Notes under the pieces: generated by a model
What the model was told of the DNA's origin: nothing
Seen by the model: the letters and a program-made list of their open reading frames with translations, nothing else
Database searches by the model: none
Shown: positions 6,147 through 15,432 of the stretch, piece by piece
Position numbering within the stretch: the first letter of the stretch is position 1
Layout: each line of letters starts with the position of its first letter
Program-made: the position numbers and the translations under genes
Origin: Candidatus Omnitrophota bacterium
GTDB lineage: Bacteria > Omnitrophota > Koll11 > Gygaellales > Profunditerraquicolaceae
Reading direction: 5' to 3'
DNA length: 19,502 nucleotides
Assembly: GCA_028719045.1 (NCBI GenBank)
Contig: JAQULD010000014.1
Coordinates: 1-19,502, forward strand

Positions 6147-7093
6147 GAGCTTTGCTGTTTTATTTGAGTGTCCTGATTTTTTTCAGCGGCCTCCCGTTTA
6201 TTTTATCTTTCGCCCTGGGCTATAAATTCGACCGGCGGACGTTTAAATTCACCAGGACCGGGCTTATTGTTTTAAAAACCCAGCCTCAGGGGGCGAACGT
6301 CTATCTTGATAATAAACTTTTGAATGACACCACCCCCACGACCATCAATGAACTGCTGCCGGGAAGATACAAGGTGGAATTGCAGTTAACAGGCCATTAT
6401 CCGTATTTCAGCGAAATAGATGTCCAGGCCGGTAATGTGGCGCGCCTGGAAAAAGTCATTCTTTTCCCTTTAAGGCCGGATATCAAGAAAATCAATAAAG
6501 ACCTGATCACCGGGTTTTGGGTGGACGAATCAAAGTCGGCGATATATTATATCAACGATGAAGATAAAAGTATTTACAGGTCGGATATGGATGGGGAGCA
6601 TTCCGAGAAAATATCGTCTTTCATCGGTATCTCCCCCGCGCCTAAAAAATGGAAGCTTTCTCCGGACAGGAAAGAATTATTGTATTTTAATCCCCATCAG
6701 ATAGGGCTGGTGTCCATTGAGCAGGAAGCGGATTTCCCCGGGGGAAGGGACCCTTCTTTCATCCTGAATTACCCGGAAGGCAATATTACCGATGTATTCT
6801 GGCATTCCGACAGTTTCCATCTGATCGTGGTAAGCGGCACAAAAATAGATATACTTGAGGCAAAACCCGATTCGCAGCCGGTGACCCTGGCTTCCCTGAA
6901 CAAGAGGAACACATCGTCGTTCTATGACCCGCGCAGCGACACGCTTTATTTCCTGGATTCCCAGCGGGCCCCCGACGGTAAATATTATGATAACCTGTAT
7001 AAAATAGAATTGGCGGCTAAACTCTATCCTTTGCGCGGGTTTATTAAGCTTGCGCCGAGTTTCGAGAAAGCGGGCACAAAACAAAATGAGTGA
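6125..7093 (+). CDS. Membrane-anchored PEGA-domain protein
   Basis: 322 residues. One N-terminal transmembrane anchor (about residues 9-35) is followed by a PEGA domain: GLIVLKTQPQGANVYLDNKL, then the characteristic ELLPGRYKVELQLTGHYPY. The remaining 200 or so residues contain repeated strand-rich stretches such as SAIYYINDEDKSIYRSDMDG, KWKLSPDRKELLYFN and YDPRSDTLYFLDS, resembling an incomplete WD40/TolB-like propeller. PEGA domains are common in surface and envelope proteins, and the bulk should lie outside the cytoplasm. No enzyme motif is visible and the function is unknown. It overlaps the MGMT-type gene (22 nt) and the glycosyltransferase (8 nt), suggesting coupled translation with the latter. 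Confidence 0.75.
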   Translation: MSGEQRIRALLFYLSVLIFFSGLPFILSFALGYKFDRRTFKFTRTGLIVLKTQPQGANVYLDNKLLNDTTPTTINELLPGRYKVELQLTGHYPYFSEIDVQAGNVARLEKVILFPLRPDIKKINKDLITGFWVDESKSAIYYINDEDKSIYRSDMDGEHSEKISSFIGISPAPKKWKLSPDRKELLYFNPHQIGLVSIEQEADFPGGRDPSFILNYPEGNITDVFWHSDSFHLIVVSGTKIDILEAKPDSQPVTLASLNKRNTSSFYDPRSDTLYFLDSQRAPDGKYYDNLYKIELAAKLYPLRGFIKLAPSFEKAGTKQNE

Positions 7094-8579
7094 TACTGTG
7101 GCGGTAAAAAGAGACCTGGAGATCATTCCGGGATTTTTGTCCTGGTTCATAATCATTTTTCTGATCGCCTTGGCTGTATTCCATCCGGTTGTCTGCGCGA
7201 TCGTGGTGATCATATTCGATTTTTACTGGATTATCCGCACGGCTTACCTGACCACGCTTTTAATCATGGCTTACAGGAAAATGGCTATCCAGAAAAACAT
7301 CGATTGGCTGGGTTATTGCAAGGCCCTGGGGCTCAAAAAAGACTGGCAGAAGCTATACCAGCTGGTTATTTTCCCGGTCTATAAAGAAGGGCTGGATATT
7401 TTGCGGCCGTCTTTAGAATCATTAAAGCTGTCTCACTATCCTAAAGAAAACTTGATCGTGGTCATGGCGTTCGAAGAGCGCCATAAGCCCGCGCGGGAAA
7501 ACGCGGCCGCACTGGAAAAGGAATATAAAGGGGTTTTCGGAGATTACCTGACGACTTTTCATCCCGACGGCCTTAGCGGTGAAAAACGCACCAAGGGGGC
7601 CAACGCCACCTGGGCGGCTAAACAGGCCAAGGCGCTTTTAATGAAGAAAGGCATCGCTTTGGAGAATGTGGTCCTTTCCTGTTTCGACGCCGATACCTGC
7701 GTGGATAAAGAATATTTCGGCTGCCTCGCGTATCACTTTTTGACCTCCGCCAATCCGCACCAGGCGAGTTACCAGCCTATACCTGTGTACAATAACAATA
7801 TCTGGCACGCTCCTTCTTTCGCCAGGTTAGTCGAGATGAGCGCTTCGTTCTGCCAGATGATCGAGAGCATGCGCCTTGAGAAATTCGTCACTTTTTCCAG
7901 CCACAGCATGAGTTTTAAGACGCTGGTTGATATCGATTACTGGCCGGTGGATATGGTCAGCGACGATTCCGTCGTGTATTGGAAGGCTTTCCTGTATTAT
8001 AACGGGGATTACAGGGTAGTGCCTTTATATACCACCGTTTCGATGGACATCGCTTACAGCACCAACTTCTTTAAGACGATAGTGGTGCAGTATAAGCAGA
8101 AAAGGCGCTGGGCCTGGGGGGTGGAGAATTTTCCTTTTGTCGTGTCAAGGTTCATCGGCAACCCCAAAATCCCGCTTTTAAAGAAAATAAGAAGGTCGTT
8201 CCATCTCTTGGAAAGCCATGTCACCTGGGCGGTCTGGGCCAATATCATGGTATTGATCGCGCCTCTGGCTAATTTTGTGGGGGGGAGGTTCTTTTCCCAG
8301 ATGCCGATCAGCTATAATCTGCAGAGCATTACCGGCATGCTGCTGAATTTCAGCCTCGGCACAGGCATTGTCTGGATAACATTAAGCAGGACAATACTTC
8401 CTCCTCGCCCGAAAGATGTCAAATGGTCGAAAAACATTTCGATGATCCTGGAATGGGTGATCGTGCCGTTCATCATTATAATCCTGGGTTCTACTCCCGC
8501 TTTGGATGCGCAGACCAGGCTTATGCTGGGCAGGTACATGGAATTTTCCCCTACTGAAAAGTCCAGAAAAGTGGTATAA
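7086..8579 (+). CDS. Processive family 2 membrane glycosyltransferase
   Basis: 497 residues from the chosen start. Two hydrophobic segments near the N-terminus precede a GT-A domain: FPVYKEGLDIL, CFDADT with D201 and D203, VSDDSV with D293/D294, and QKRRW at 338-342. The D, DxD, D, QxxRW set marks processive GT2 enzymes such as cellulose, hyaluronan or poly-GlcNAc synthases. Three or so hydrophobic segments follow (VLIAPLANFVGG, LGTGIVWITLS, WVIVPFIIIILG). It probably polymerises or exports an envelope glycan; the sugar cannot be read from sequence. The ATG at 7086 overlaps the PEGA stop by 8 nt; an in-frame ATG at 7050 would add 12 basic residues. Confidence 0.85.
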   Translation: MSDTVAVKRDLEIIPGFLSWFIIIFLIALAVFHPVVCAIVVIIFDFYWIIRTAYLTTLLIMAYRKMAIQKNIDWLGYCKALGLKKDWQKLYQLVIFPVYKEGLDILRPSLESLKLSHYPKENLIVVMAFEERHKPARENAAALEKEYKGVFGDYLTTFHPDGLSGEKRTKGANATWAAKQAKALLMKKGIALENVVLSCFDADTCVDKEYFGCLAYHFLTSANPHQASYQPIPVYNNNIWHAPSFARLVEMSASFCQMIESMRLEKFVTFSSHSMSFKTLVDIDYWPVDMVSDDSVVYWKAFLYYNGDYRVVPLYTTVSMDIAYSTNFFKTIVVQYKQKRRWAWGVENFPFVVSRFIGNPKIPLLKKIRRSFHLLESHVTWAVWANIMVLIAPLANFVGGRFFSQMPISYNLQSITGMLLNFSLGTGIVWITLSRTILPPRPKDVKWSKNISMILEWVIVPFIIIILGSTPALDAQTRLMLGRYMEFSPTEKSRKVV

Positions 8580-8580
8580 T
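8572..8580 (+). promoter_or_regulatory. Possible extended -10 promoter for the PilU-like gene
   Basis: TGGTATAAT, an extended -10 with a perfect TATAAT (8575-8580), overlaps the glycosyltransferase stop codon. The -35 region is poor (CTGAAA at 8554-8559 with a short 15-bp spacer is the best). The leader to the ATG at 8640 would be about 50 bases and contains the Shine-Dalgarno AGAGGA (8626-8631). Confidence 0.35.
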
Positions 8581-8639
8581 AATAAAATTCCAAGGCTAAA
8601 ATTTAATATGAAGGAACATTTAACCAGAGGATAAAGCTT

Positions 8640-9710
8640 ATGGGGATAAAAGATTACCTTGAGTTGATGGTTGAAAAAGGCGCTTCCGATATGTTTTACC
8701 GTCCGGGTGGAGCCGTGCGTATGCGTATAAACGGCAAAGTGCTTAAGGTGGGGGAGACATCGCTTACCATAGAGGATGTGTATAATACGGTCACCGAGAT
8801 AACCAATGAAGAGCAAAGGCAGAATTTCAAGAAGAACCTGGACATAGATTTCGCTTTGTTCATCCCGGAGATGGGCAGGCGTTTCCGCGTAAGCGTGTTC
8901 ATGCAGCGCAACAGCCCCTCTATCGTCATCAGGAATATTTCCCCCGTTATCGAGACGCTGGAGGGCCTTAACCTCCCGGCGCAGGTGATAAAAAGGCTGG
9001 CCATGGAAACCCGCGGTTTTGTGCTCCTCACCGGGACTACCGGTTCGGGTAAATCCACCACGATAGCCAGCATGATAGAACACATTAACCTGAATGCCTA
9101 TAAGCATGTCCTTACTCTTGAAGAGCCTATTGAATTCACCTTTAAAGACAAAAATTCCATCATTAACCAGAGAGAAATAGGCAAGGATGTGGTTTCTTAT
9201 CCTGTGGCGCTCAGGGCCTTTACCCTGCAAAGCCCCGATGTTATCTATATAGGGAACATACGCGACCTGGAGACAATGTCTGCCGGTCTTACCAGCGCCG
9301 AAACGGGCGTACTGGTGTTAAGCACCCTGCATACGGTAAACGCCCCCCAGACAGTGGAGAGGATGATCAACTTTTTCCCTCCGCATCAGCATATGCAGAT
9401 ACGCACGCAATTATCCGTTCTTTTAAAAGGCGTAATTTCTTTGAGGCTCGTCCCGAACAAAGAGGGCACCGCCCGTATCCCCGCCTATGAAGTTATGCTG
9501 CTTACCCCTACCATAAGCAGGCTCATCCGGGAAGGAAAAGTCTGGGAGATGCGCCAATATATAGAAGAGGGGGAGATATTCGGCATGCAGACATTTGACC
9601 AATCCCTGGTCAAATTAATCAGGGAAGGCAAGATCACCGAAGAAGACGCGCTGAATTTCGCGGACAATAAAGACGAATTTGTCCTCTCTTTAAGGGGTTT
9701 TAAGAAATAA
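8640..9710 (+). CDS. PilT/PilU-family type IV pilus ATPase, PilU-like
   Basis: 356 residues. The N-terminal PAS-like domain begins with YLELMVEKGASDMF, close to PilU, and continues with RFRVSVFMQRN. The ATPase domain has Walker A GTTGSGKST (132-140, Lys138), the Asp box LEEPIEF, and a His box in STLHTVNAPQTVERMINFFP. PilT and PilU are hexameric cytoplasmic motors that retract type IV pili. Oddly, the Walker B signature, normally GE(M/V/I)RD, reads GNIRD: Asn206 replaces the conserved Glu. The preceding LRAFTLQSPDVI also departs from the usual LRQDPDV. It may hydrolyse ATP poorly or act as an accessory subunit. No other pilus gene is in view. The start is supported by AGAGGA 8 bases upstream. 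Confidence 0.9.
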   Translation: MGIKDYLELMVEKGASDMFYRPGGAVRMRINGKVLKVGETSLTIEDVYNTVTEITNEEQRQNFKKNLDIDFALFIPEMGRRFRVSVFMQRNSPSIVIRNISPVIETLEGLNLPAQVIKRLAMETRGFVLLTGTTGSGKSTTIASMIEHINLNAYKHVLTLEEPIEFTFKDKNSIINQREIGKDVVSYPVALRAFTLQSPDVIYIGNIRDLETMSAGLTSAETGVLVLSTLHTVNAPQTVERMINFFPPHQHMQIRTQLSVLLKGVISLRLVPNKEGTARIPAYEVMLLTPTISRLIREGKVWEMRQYIEEGEIFGMQTFDQSLVKLIREGKITEEDALNFADNKDEFVLSLRGFKK

Positions 9711-9747
9711 AATTATCGGTTAAAAGACAAAAGAAAGGCCTGATCAC

Positions 9748-10861
9748 ATGTTAGAGGATATTAAATCGAGATTGCAGTCCATAGATAGCCGCCTGGACCA
9801 ACTAAGAGGTTATCTTTGACGTAGATAACAGGAAAAAACTTATCGAAGATTTGTCCCGCCAGATGTCCGCGGCCGGTTTTTGGGAGGATACGGACAGCTC
9901 CTCTAAAATAGTAAAACAATTGAAAAGCTTGAAAGTGGTCGTGGAACCCTGGGACCAGGCTTTTAAGAAGTACCAGGAATTTAAGGAAATTTCCGATATT
10001 TTAAAAGAAGAAGACCGGGAATTGATCGCTGATTTGGACAAGAATACGTCCGTTCTTTTACAAGAAATGGAGCGGCTGGAGTTTGCCACGCTCCTTGGCC
10101 AGGAATTCGATAAAAATAACGCGATTCTGAGCATTAATGCCGGGGCGGGGGGCACTGAGTCCTGCGACTGGGTTTCGATGCTCCTTAGGATGTACAGCCG
10201 TTTCGCGGAAAGAAAAGGCTATACCGTAAAGACCATAGATATCCTTTACGGAGAAGAGGCCGGAGTAAAGAACGTTACTATTTTCGTCGAAGGAGACTAC
10301 GCCTACGGTTATCTTAAGGCGGAGCGCGGCGTGCACAGGCTCGTGCGTATCTCTCCTTTTGACGCCAATAAACGCAGGCACACTTCTTTTGCCTCTGTGG
10401 ACGTAATACCTGAAATAGAAGATTCGGTAGATATCAAGATAGAAGAAAAAGACCTTCAGATAGATACTTTCCGCGCTTCAGGCCCCGGAGGACAGCATAT
10501 GCAAAAGACCGACAGCGCCGTAAGGGTCACGCATAAGCCGACCGGGATTATCGTGGCCTGCCAGAACGAGCGTTCGCAGTACCAGAATAAGCAGAACGCC
10601 TTGAAGATATTAAAGGCGAAGCTTTATGAGCTGGAACAGGAAAAAAAGGAAAAAGAGCTTTTAAAACAGTACGGGTCTGAAAAAAAGAAGATCGAATGGG
10701 GCAGCCAGATCCGTTCTTATGTAATGCATCCTTACAGCCTCGTCAAGGACCATCGCACCGATTTCGAAAAAGGCAATGTCCAGGCGGTGATGGACGGGGA
10801 ACTGGACGATTTTATAGAAGCCTATTTGAAGCAGCAAAAGACAGAGAGAAAGACAAAATAA
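9748..10861 (+). CDS. prfB: Peptide chain release factor 2 (programmed +1 frameshift)
   Basis: Frame 0 starts at ATG 9748 (GAAAGG upstream), runs 23 codons to an in-frame TGA at 9817-9819, and continues in the +1 frame from GAC at 9818 to 10861, giving about 370 residues, normal for RF2. The SPF anticodon-like tripeptide (about 202-204) identifies RF2, which reads UGA and UAA. The GGQ motif (about 247-249, SGPGGQHMQKTDSAVRV) triggers peptide release. The N-terminal helices join across the shift (LRGYL then DVDNRKKLIEDL). Low RF2 lets ribosomes pause on UGA and shift, raising RF2 synthesis: classic autoregulation. It lies between the PilU-like gene and secA. Starting at the later ATG 9872 would truncate the protein. 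Confidence 0.97.
9804..9820 (+). promoter_or_regulatory. prfB programmed +1 frameshift site
   Basis: AAGAGGT (9804-9810), TAT, then the slippery CTT followed by TGA and C (9814-9820). This matches the known RF2 recoding signal: an internal Shine-Dalgarno-like element three bases before CTT, a UGA stop, and C as the following base. The SD-like part is AGAGGT rather than the commoner AGGGGG. Confidence 0.95.
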
Positions 10862-10877
10862 TAAAGCGTAATATAAT
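10850..10877 (+). promoter_or_regulatory. Possible promoter for secA
   Basis: AAGACA (10850-10855), a 16-bp spacer and TATAAT (10872-10877), straddling the prfB stop. The -10 is perfect, the -35 matches four of six. The Shine-Dalgarno AAGGAGATG (10887-10895) lies between it and the secA ATG. Confidence 0.35.
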
Positions 10878-10897
10878 AGCGCAATTAAGGAGATGAA

Positions 10898-13825
10898 ATG
10901 ATATTGGGTTTATTCAAAAATTCGATCTTGTCCGCGAAACAGAATGCGATCAGGCGCAGGTACCCCGGAGTCAGTATCGTTTTGCATGAAGATATGCCTT
11001 TGTCTTCGGTAGATAAAACTGTGGAGATGGCAAGGACCGTCGCCCAGGTCAACAGCTTTGAGCCGAAGATCCAGGCGTTGTCTGATGAGCAATTGCGCGC
11101 GAAGTCCGAAGAATTCAGGCAGCACCTGCTTAAGCAGCAGGCGGTAATTGAACCGGAGATGAAAGAGCTTAAAGACCTGCTGCATTCATCTACGATCCCG
11201 GAAGAAAAAGACAAAGTTAAGGAAAAGATAAAAACTTTGCGCAATAGGATATTTACGGATATACTCGCGGAAAGTTTTGCCGTGGTAAGGGAAGCAAGCC
11301 GCCGCACAGTGGGGATGAGGCATTTTGATGTTCAGATATGCGGAGGCATTATATTGCACGAGGGCAGGATCGCGGAAATGGCTACCGGAGAAGGAAAGAC
11401 CCTGGTCGCGACCCTACCGGCTTATTTAAACGCCCTTACGGGCAATGGCGTCCATATCGTGACCGTTAACGATTATCTCGCCAGGAGAGACCGCGAGTGG
11501 ATGGGGCCGATTTACGAGTTCCTGGGCTTGACCGTGGGGGTAATACAGCATGATATGTCTGATGAAGAGAGGCAGAAGGCTTACGGCTGCGATATAACGT
11601 ACGGCACCAACAACGAATTCGGGTTCGATTACCTGCGCGATAACATGAAATATTCGCTGCAGGACCTGGTGCAGCGGCCTTTTTATTTTGCCATAGTGGA
11701 TGAGGTGGATTCCATACTGGTCGATGAGGCGCGCACCCCGCTTATCATCTCAGGGGCTTCGGAGGAATCAACGGAAAAATATTACGCCGCGAAGAAAATA
11801 GCCGACCAATTGAAAGGCAAGCGCGTGACAGAGGACCAGACCCGTGACAGGCAGAGCAATGACGACCTGTACAAAGGGTTTGATTATATCGCAAATGAAA
11901 AGAACGAGACCGTTGCCCTTTCCGATGAAGGGGAAACCAAGGCGGCAAAGCTCTGGGGTATCGATAACCTGCATAATATCGAAACCATGGAGTACCGCCA
12001 CCATACTATCCAGGCGCTGAGGGCGAAAGAATTTTTCCGCAATGATGTCGAATATGTGGTCAAAGACGGCCAGGTAATAATAGTGGACGAATTTACAGGA
12101 AGGCTTATGCCGGGAAGGCGCTGGTCTGACGGGCTGCACCAGGCGGTTGAGGCAAAAGAGGGCATGAAGATCGAACAGGAAAACCAGACGCTGGCCACCA
12201 TTACCTTCCAGAATTATTTCCGCATGTACGAGAAATTAGCCGGGATGACCGGTACCGCTTATACGGAGGCGGCGGAATTCAAGGCGATATACGGGTTGGA
12301 AGTAGTGATTATCCCCACTAACCGTCCGCTTATCCGCGCCAATTACCCGGATTGTATCTATAAGACCGAAAAAGAAAAGTTTAACGCCGTAGTCGATGCG
12401 ATAGCCGAGCTTTATGCCAAAGAAGAGCCTGTGCTTGTCGGCACCATCTCGATAGATAGATCGGAGAAGCTTTCCGAAATGCTTAAAAGGCGGGGTATCG
12501 CCCACCAGGTTTTAAATGCCAAGTATCATGAGATGGAAGCGCAGATCGTCTCGCAGGCCGGAAGGTCAAAGGGGGTAACTATTGCCACCAATATGGCCGG
12601 CCGCGGCACCGATATTCTGCTCGGAGGGAACCCGGATTTTATGGCTAAGAACCTGATCAGGCAGAAATTAAAGCCGGAAGACTCCAATATTCAGGAAGAA
12701 TATAAGAAAGCGCTGGAAAAATTCAAACAGGAAGCGGCCCTTGACCACGAGAAGGTTGTTAAACTCGGAGGGCTGCACGTTCTTGGCACGGAACGCCATG
12801 AGGCGCGCCGTATAGACAATCAGCTGCGCGGCCGTTGCGGAAGGCAGGGAGACCCCGGTTCTTCCAGGTTCTTTGTGGCTTTGGAAGACGACCTGATGCG
12901 GCTTTTCGGTTCCGACAGGCTGGTTGGTATTATGAATAAACTTGGTTTTGAGGAAGGCCAGGCGATCGAGCATCCCTGGATCACCAAATCCATTGAAGTC
13001 GCGCAGAGGCGCCTTGAGCAGCATAACTTTGAGATCAGAAAACAGCTCTTGGAATACGACAACGTCATGAACAAGCAGAGGGAAATAATTTACGGGCAGC
13101 GCCGCCAGATATTGGAAGGCGCATCTTTGAAAGAGAATATACTGGATATAATGGACAGGATGTTTGAGGATATCCTTCATGAAAGCATGGATGTGAAAAG
13201 CGAACTTAAAGAGATCCGCCTCGAGGAACTGCTTGGGGTTTTAAGGCTGCGCTTTGGGCTGGAAGTGGAAGCCCAAAAACTCGAAAATCAATCCAAAGAA
13301 GCGCTTAAGGAAGAGCTGTACCAGAAGGCGGTCGAAGTTTATGAAGAAAAAGAAAGATCCGCCGGGCCTGAATTAATGCGCCATCTTGAGCGCATGGTGT
13401 TTTTGCAGATTATAGACGCCAAATGGAAAGACCATTTATACGCCATGGATAAGCTGCGCGAAGGGATAGGGCTGCGCGCCTACGGCCAGCGCGACCCGCT
13501 GGTTGAATACAAACGCGAGGCCTATGAATGCTTCAGAGCCATGGTAGGCGGGATAGAAGATGAAGCGGTGGAAACTATCTTTAAATTGCAGCCGGCAAAA
13601 CCCGAGAAATTTAGAGGCGTATTCAGCTCCGTATCCCAGGAACTTGTGCATCCTGAAGTAAACAGGATCGAACGGCCTGAAGGGGAGCCCGCCCCTAACA
13701 GCAATGTCTTGAACCACCCGCAGGCCAAAGCGCCTGTAAGCCAGTCAACTTCTGAAAAAACAGGCCGCAATGACCCTTGTCCCTGCGGCTCCGGGAAAAA
13801 ATATAAAAAATGCTGCGGAAAGTAA
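10898..13825 (+). CDS. secA: Preprotein translocase ATPase SecA
   Basis: 975 residues. NBD1 carries Walker [14 protein letters not shown] (Lys167) and the DEAD-type motif [20 protein letters not shown]. The preprotein cross-linking region follows, then NBD2 with [17 protein letters not shown] and [18 protein letters not shown] motifs (read here as [16 protein letters not shown]). The helical wing and scaffold come next, and a C-terminal zinc site [13 protein letters not shown] that binds SecB or phospholipid. SecA pushes unfolded proteins through SecYEG. Before the usual start of homology ([19 protein letters not shown]) there are about 50 residues, longer than common SecAs, and a charged insertion (about 85-115) lies before [12 protein letters not shown]. 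The start is set by AAGGAG. Its end overlaps lnt by 16 nt. Confidence 0.98.
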   Translation: MILGLFKNSILSAKQNAIRRRYPGVSIVLHEDMPLSSVDKTVEMARTVAQVNSFEPKIQALSDEQLRAKSEEFRQHLLKQQAVIEPEMKELKDLLHSSTIPEEKDKVKEKIKTLRNRIFTDILAESFAVVREASRRTVGMRHFDVQICGGIILHEGRIAEMATGEGKTLVATLPAYLNALTGNGVHIVTVNDYLARRDREWMGPIYEFLGLTVGVIQHDMSDEERQKAYGCDITYGTNNEFGFDYLRDNMKYSLQDLVQRPFYFAIVDEVDSILVDEARTPLIISGASEESTEKYYAAKKIADQLKGKRVTEDQTRDRQSNDDLYKGFDYIANEKNETVALSDEGETKAAKLWGIDNLHNIETMEYRHHTIQALRAKEFFRNDVEYVVKDGQVIIVDEFTGRLMPGRRWSDGLHQAVEAKEGMKIEQENQTLATITFQNYFRMYEKLAGMTGTAYTEAAEFKAIYGLEVVIIPTNRPLIRANYPDCIYKTEKEKFNAVVDAIAELYAKEEPVLVGTISIDRSEKLSEMLKRRGIAHQVLNAKYHEMEAQIVSQAGRSKGVTIATNMAGRGTDILLGGNPDFMAKNLIRQKLKPEDSNIQEEYKKALEKFKQEAALDHEKVVKLGGLHVLGTERHEARRIDNQLRGRCGRQGDPGSSRFFVALEDDLMRLFGSDRLVGIMNKLGFEEGQAIEHPWITKSIEVAQRRLEQHNFEIRKQLLEYDNVMNKQREIIYGQRRQILEGASLKENILDIMDRMFEDILHESMDVKSELKEIRLEELLGVLRLRFGLEVEAQKLENQSKEALKEELYQKAVEVYEEKERSAGPELMRHLERMVFLQIIDAKWKDHLYAMDKLREGIGLRAYGQRDPLVEYKREAYECFRAMVGGIEDEAVETIFKLQPAKPEKFRGVFSSVSQELVHPEVNRIERPEGEPAPNSNVLNHPQAKAPVSQSTSEKTGRNDPCPCGSGKKYKKCCGK

Positions 13826-15381
13826 ATCGGCCCATGGTTTACAGTCCACGCTCCACGGCAAAAGATTTAGCGCTCTCTTTATTATCAGCGGTATTACTCG
13901 CCTTTTCTTTCCCAAAATTTAATATCTGGATCTTTGCCTGGATCGGTTTCATCCCTTTGTTTGCGGCGCTTAAAGGAAAATCCAAAGGCAAGGCATTCTT
14001 ATTATCGTATTTTTGCGGGACAATATTCTGGGCATTGACCGTATATTGGCTCGTGCATGTGACCCTTTTGGGTGTCATCCTGCTGGTATTATATTTATCG
14101 CTTTACTTCGGGGTATTCGGGTTGATAACAGCGCCTATGAGCAATAAACTAAGGGCCGCGGGCTGCTTGGTTATCCCTTCGGTATGGGTGCTGTTAGAAT
14201 ATGTCAGGAGCCATCTTTTCACCGGCTTTCCCTGGGCGCTCCTCGGGTATTCCCAATACCTAAACCTTGCCTCGATACAGATCTCCGACATCACCGGTGT
14301 TTGGGGAGTCTCATTTATCCTGATACTGGCTAACGTGGCGATATACAGGGTTATTTTTTTAAAAAACCTGCGCTTAAAAGAGGCCGTGGCCCTGGCCTTG
14401 ATTTTAATTTCTATAACCGGCTACGGCTATTATAAGCTTTACGCGGTACTGAATAACCGTCCCGCCATACGCGATAAGATTGCGGTTATCCAGGGCAATA
14501 TCCCCCAGGAATTAAAATGGGATTATACCGCGAGGGATTTTATAGTTAACAGGTACAGGGAAATCACCCTGCAGGCGGTAAAAGATAAACCGGAGCTGGT
14601 TATCTGGCCGGAAGCGGCCCTTCCGGTGATAGTAGAGGAAGAGCCTGAATATTACGAAAGGGTGTTGGATCTGGTAAAACAAACGCGTATCCCTTTGCTT
14701 CTGGGGGCCGTGACTGAAAAAGAAAATAATTATTATAACAGCGCTCTGTTTATTTCCCCCGGAAGCGGGTCGCCGCAAAAATACGACAAGCTTCATCTGG
14801 TGCCGTTCGGAGAATATATCCCTTTAAGAAAGGTATTCCCGTTTTTGCAGGTGGTGGTGCCGATAGGGGATATTACCCCGGGTAAAGATTATACGGTTTT
14901 TTCCCAGTACGAAACAGCCAGGGCTTACCTTCCCGCTCTGATAAGGCAGGACAATACGGTAAGATTCTCAACGCTTATCTGTTTTGAGGATCTTTTCCCT
15001 GAATTATCCAGGGCTTTTACGAGAAAGGGAGCGTCCTTCCTGGTAAATATCACCAATGACGCCTGGTACCAATATACAAGCGCCCCTTACCAGCACCTGC
15101 AGGCTTCGGTATTCCGGGCGGTGGAGAACCGGATAAACCTGGTCCGCAGCGCTAATACCGGGATCTCCTGTTTTATAAATCCCGCGGGTAAAATTACATC
15201 CATGGTCCGGGATAAAACCGGAAAGGATATTTTTGTCACAGGATACGCCACCCGGGAAATAGGAATAGATAAAAATAATTTCAGTTTTTACACCCGTTAC
15301 GGGGATATATTCATAGCGGTTTGCATTATCTTTATTGTTTGTGGTATAATACCGTCTTTAAAAAAGAAAATACTACAATAG
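13810..15381 (+). CDS. lnt: Apolipoprotein N-acyltransferase
   Basis: 523 residues from the first ATG. Several N-terminal membrane helices precede a nitrilase-like domain with the catalytic triad in place: Glu268 ([10 protein letters not shown]), Lys327 ([16 protein letters not shown]) and Cys391 ([11 protein letters not shown]). A final hydrophobic helix and a KKK tail follow. Lnt adds the third acyl chain to lipoproteins in the inner membrane, relevant here for LptE. It overlaps the last codons of secA. An in-frame ATG at 13834 would remove eight residues; neither start has a convincing Shine-Dalgarno, so the exact N-terminus is uncertain. A promoter for the next gene lies inside its 3' end. 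Confidence 0.95.
   Translation: MLRKVNRPMVYSPRSTAKDLALSLLSAVLLAFSFPKFNIWIFAWIGFIPLFAALKGKSKGKAFLLSYFCGTIFWALTVYWLVHVTLLGVILLVLYLSLYFGVFGLITAPMSNKLRAAGCLVIPSVWVLLEYVRSHLFTGFPWALLGYSQYLNLASIQISDITGVWGVSFILILANVAIYRVIFLKNLRLKEAVALALILISITGYGYYKLYAVLNNRPAIRDKIAVIQGNIPQELKWDYTARDFIVNRYREITLQAVKDKPELVIWPEAALPVIVEEEPEYYERVLDLVKQTRIPLLLGAVTEKENNYYNSALFISPGSGSPQKYDKLHLVPFGEYIPLRKVFPFLQVVVPIGDITPGKDYTVFSQYETARAYLPALIRQDNTVRFSTLICFEDLFPELSRAFTRKGASFLVNITNDAWYQYTSAPYQHLQASVFRAVENRINLVRSANTGISCFINPAGKITSMVRDKTGKDIFVTGYATREIGIDKNNFSFYTRYGDIFIAVCIIFIVCGIIPSLKKKILQ
15321..15350 (+). promoter_or_regulatory. Promoter inside the lnt 3' end, driving the M23 gene
   Basis: TTGCAT (15321-15326), an 18-bp spacer and a perfect TATAAT (15345-15350) with an extended TGg. 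Transcription would start near 15357 and give a leader of about 75 bases holding two competing hairpins. Confidence 0.55.
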
Positions 15382-15383
15382 TT

Positions 15384-15428
15384 AATAGCCGATAGCCCAA
15401 AAGCCGCAGGCTATTTGAATTTAAATAG
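15384..15428 (+). other. Competing inverted repeats in the M23 gene leader
   Basis: AATAGCC (15384-15390) pairs perfectly with GGCTATT (15409-15415). CTATTT (15411-15416) can instead pair with AAATAG (15423-15428), so the two hairpins exclude each other. There is no T-tract, so this is not an intrinsic terminator. It may affect translation of the gene starting at 15433, or be chance. Confidence 0.3.
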
Positions 15429-15432
15429 TTCC

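Noticed and set aside
7050..7085. Upstream ATG extending the glycosyltransferase by 12 residues
   Set aside because: The added residues are basic read-through of PEGA codons, and the ATG at 7086 gives the normal short overlap. Not fully excluded.
8608..8634. Eight-codon upstream open frame before the PilU-like gene
   Set aside because: It lacks a convincing ribosome site and overlaps the PilU-like Shine-Dalgarno; probably chance.
8382..9230. A 282-codon minus-strand open frame across the glycosyltransferase/PilU junction
   Set aside because: It runs antisense to two well-supported genes, shows no family motif, and its open state follows from the codon bias of the plus-strand genes.
9817..9819. 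In-frame TGA near the prfB start as a pseudogene or sequencing error
   Set aside because: Context CTT-TGA-C with an SD-like element is the known RF2 recoding signal, and the protein continues intact in the +1 frame.
12668..13180. A 170-codon minus-strand open frame within secA
   Set aside because: It lies fully inside conserved SecA sequence and has no recognisable motif or ribosome site.
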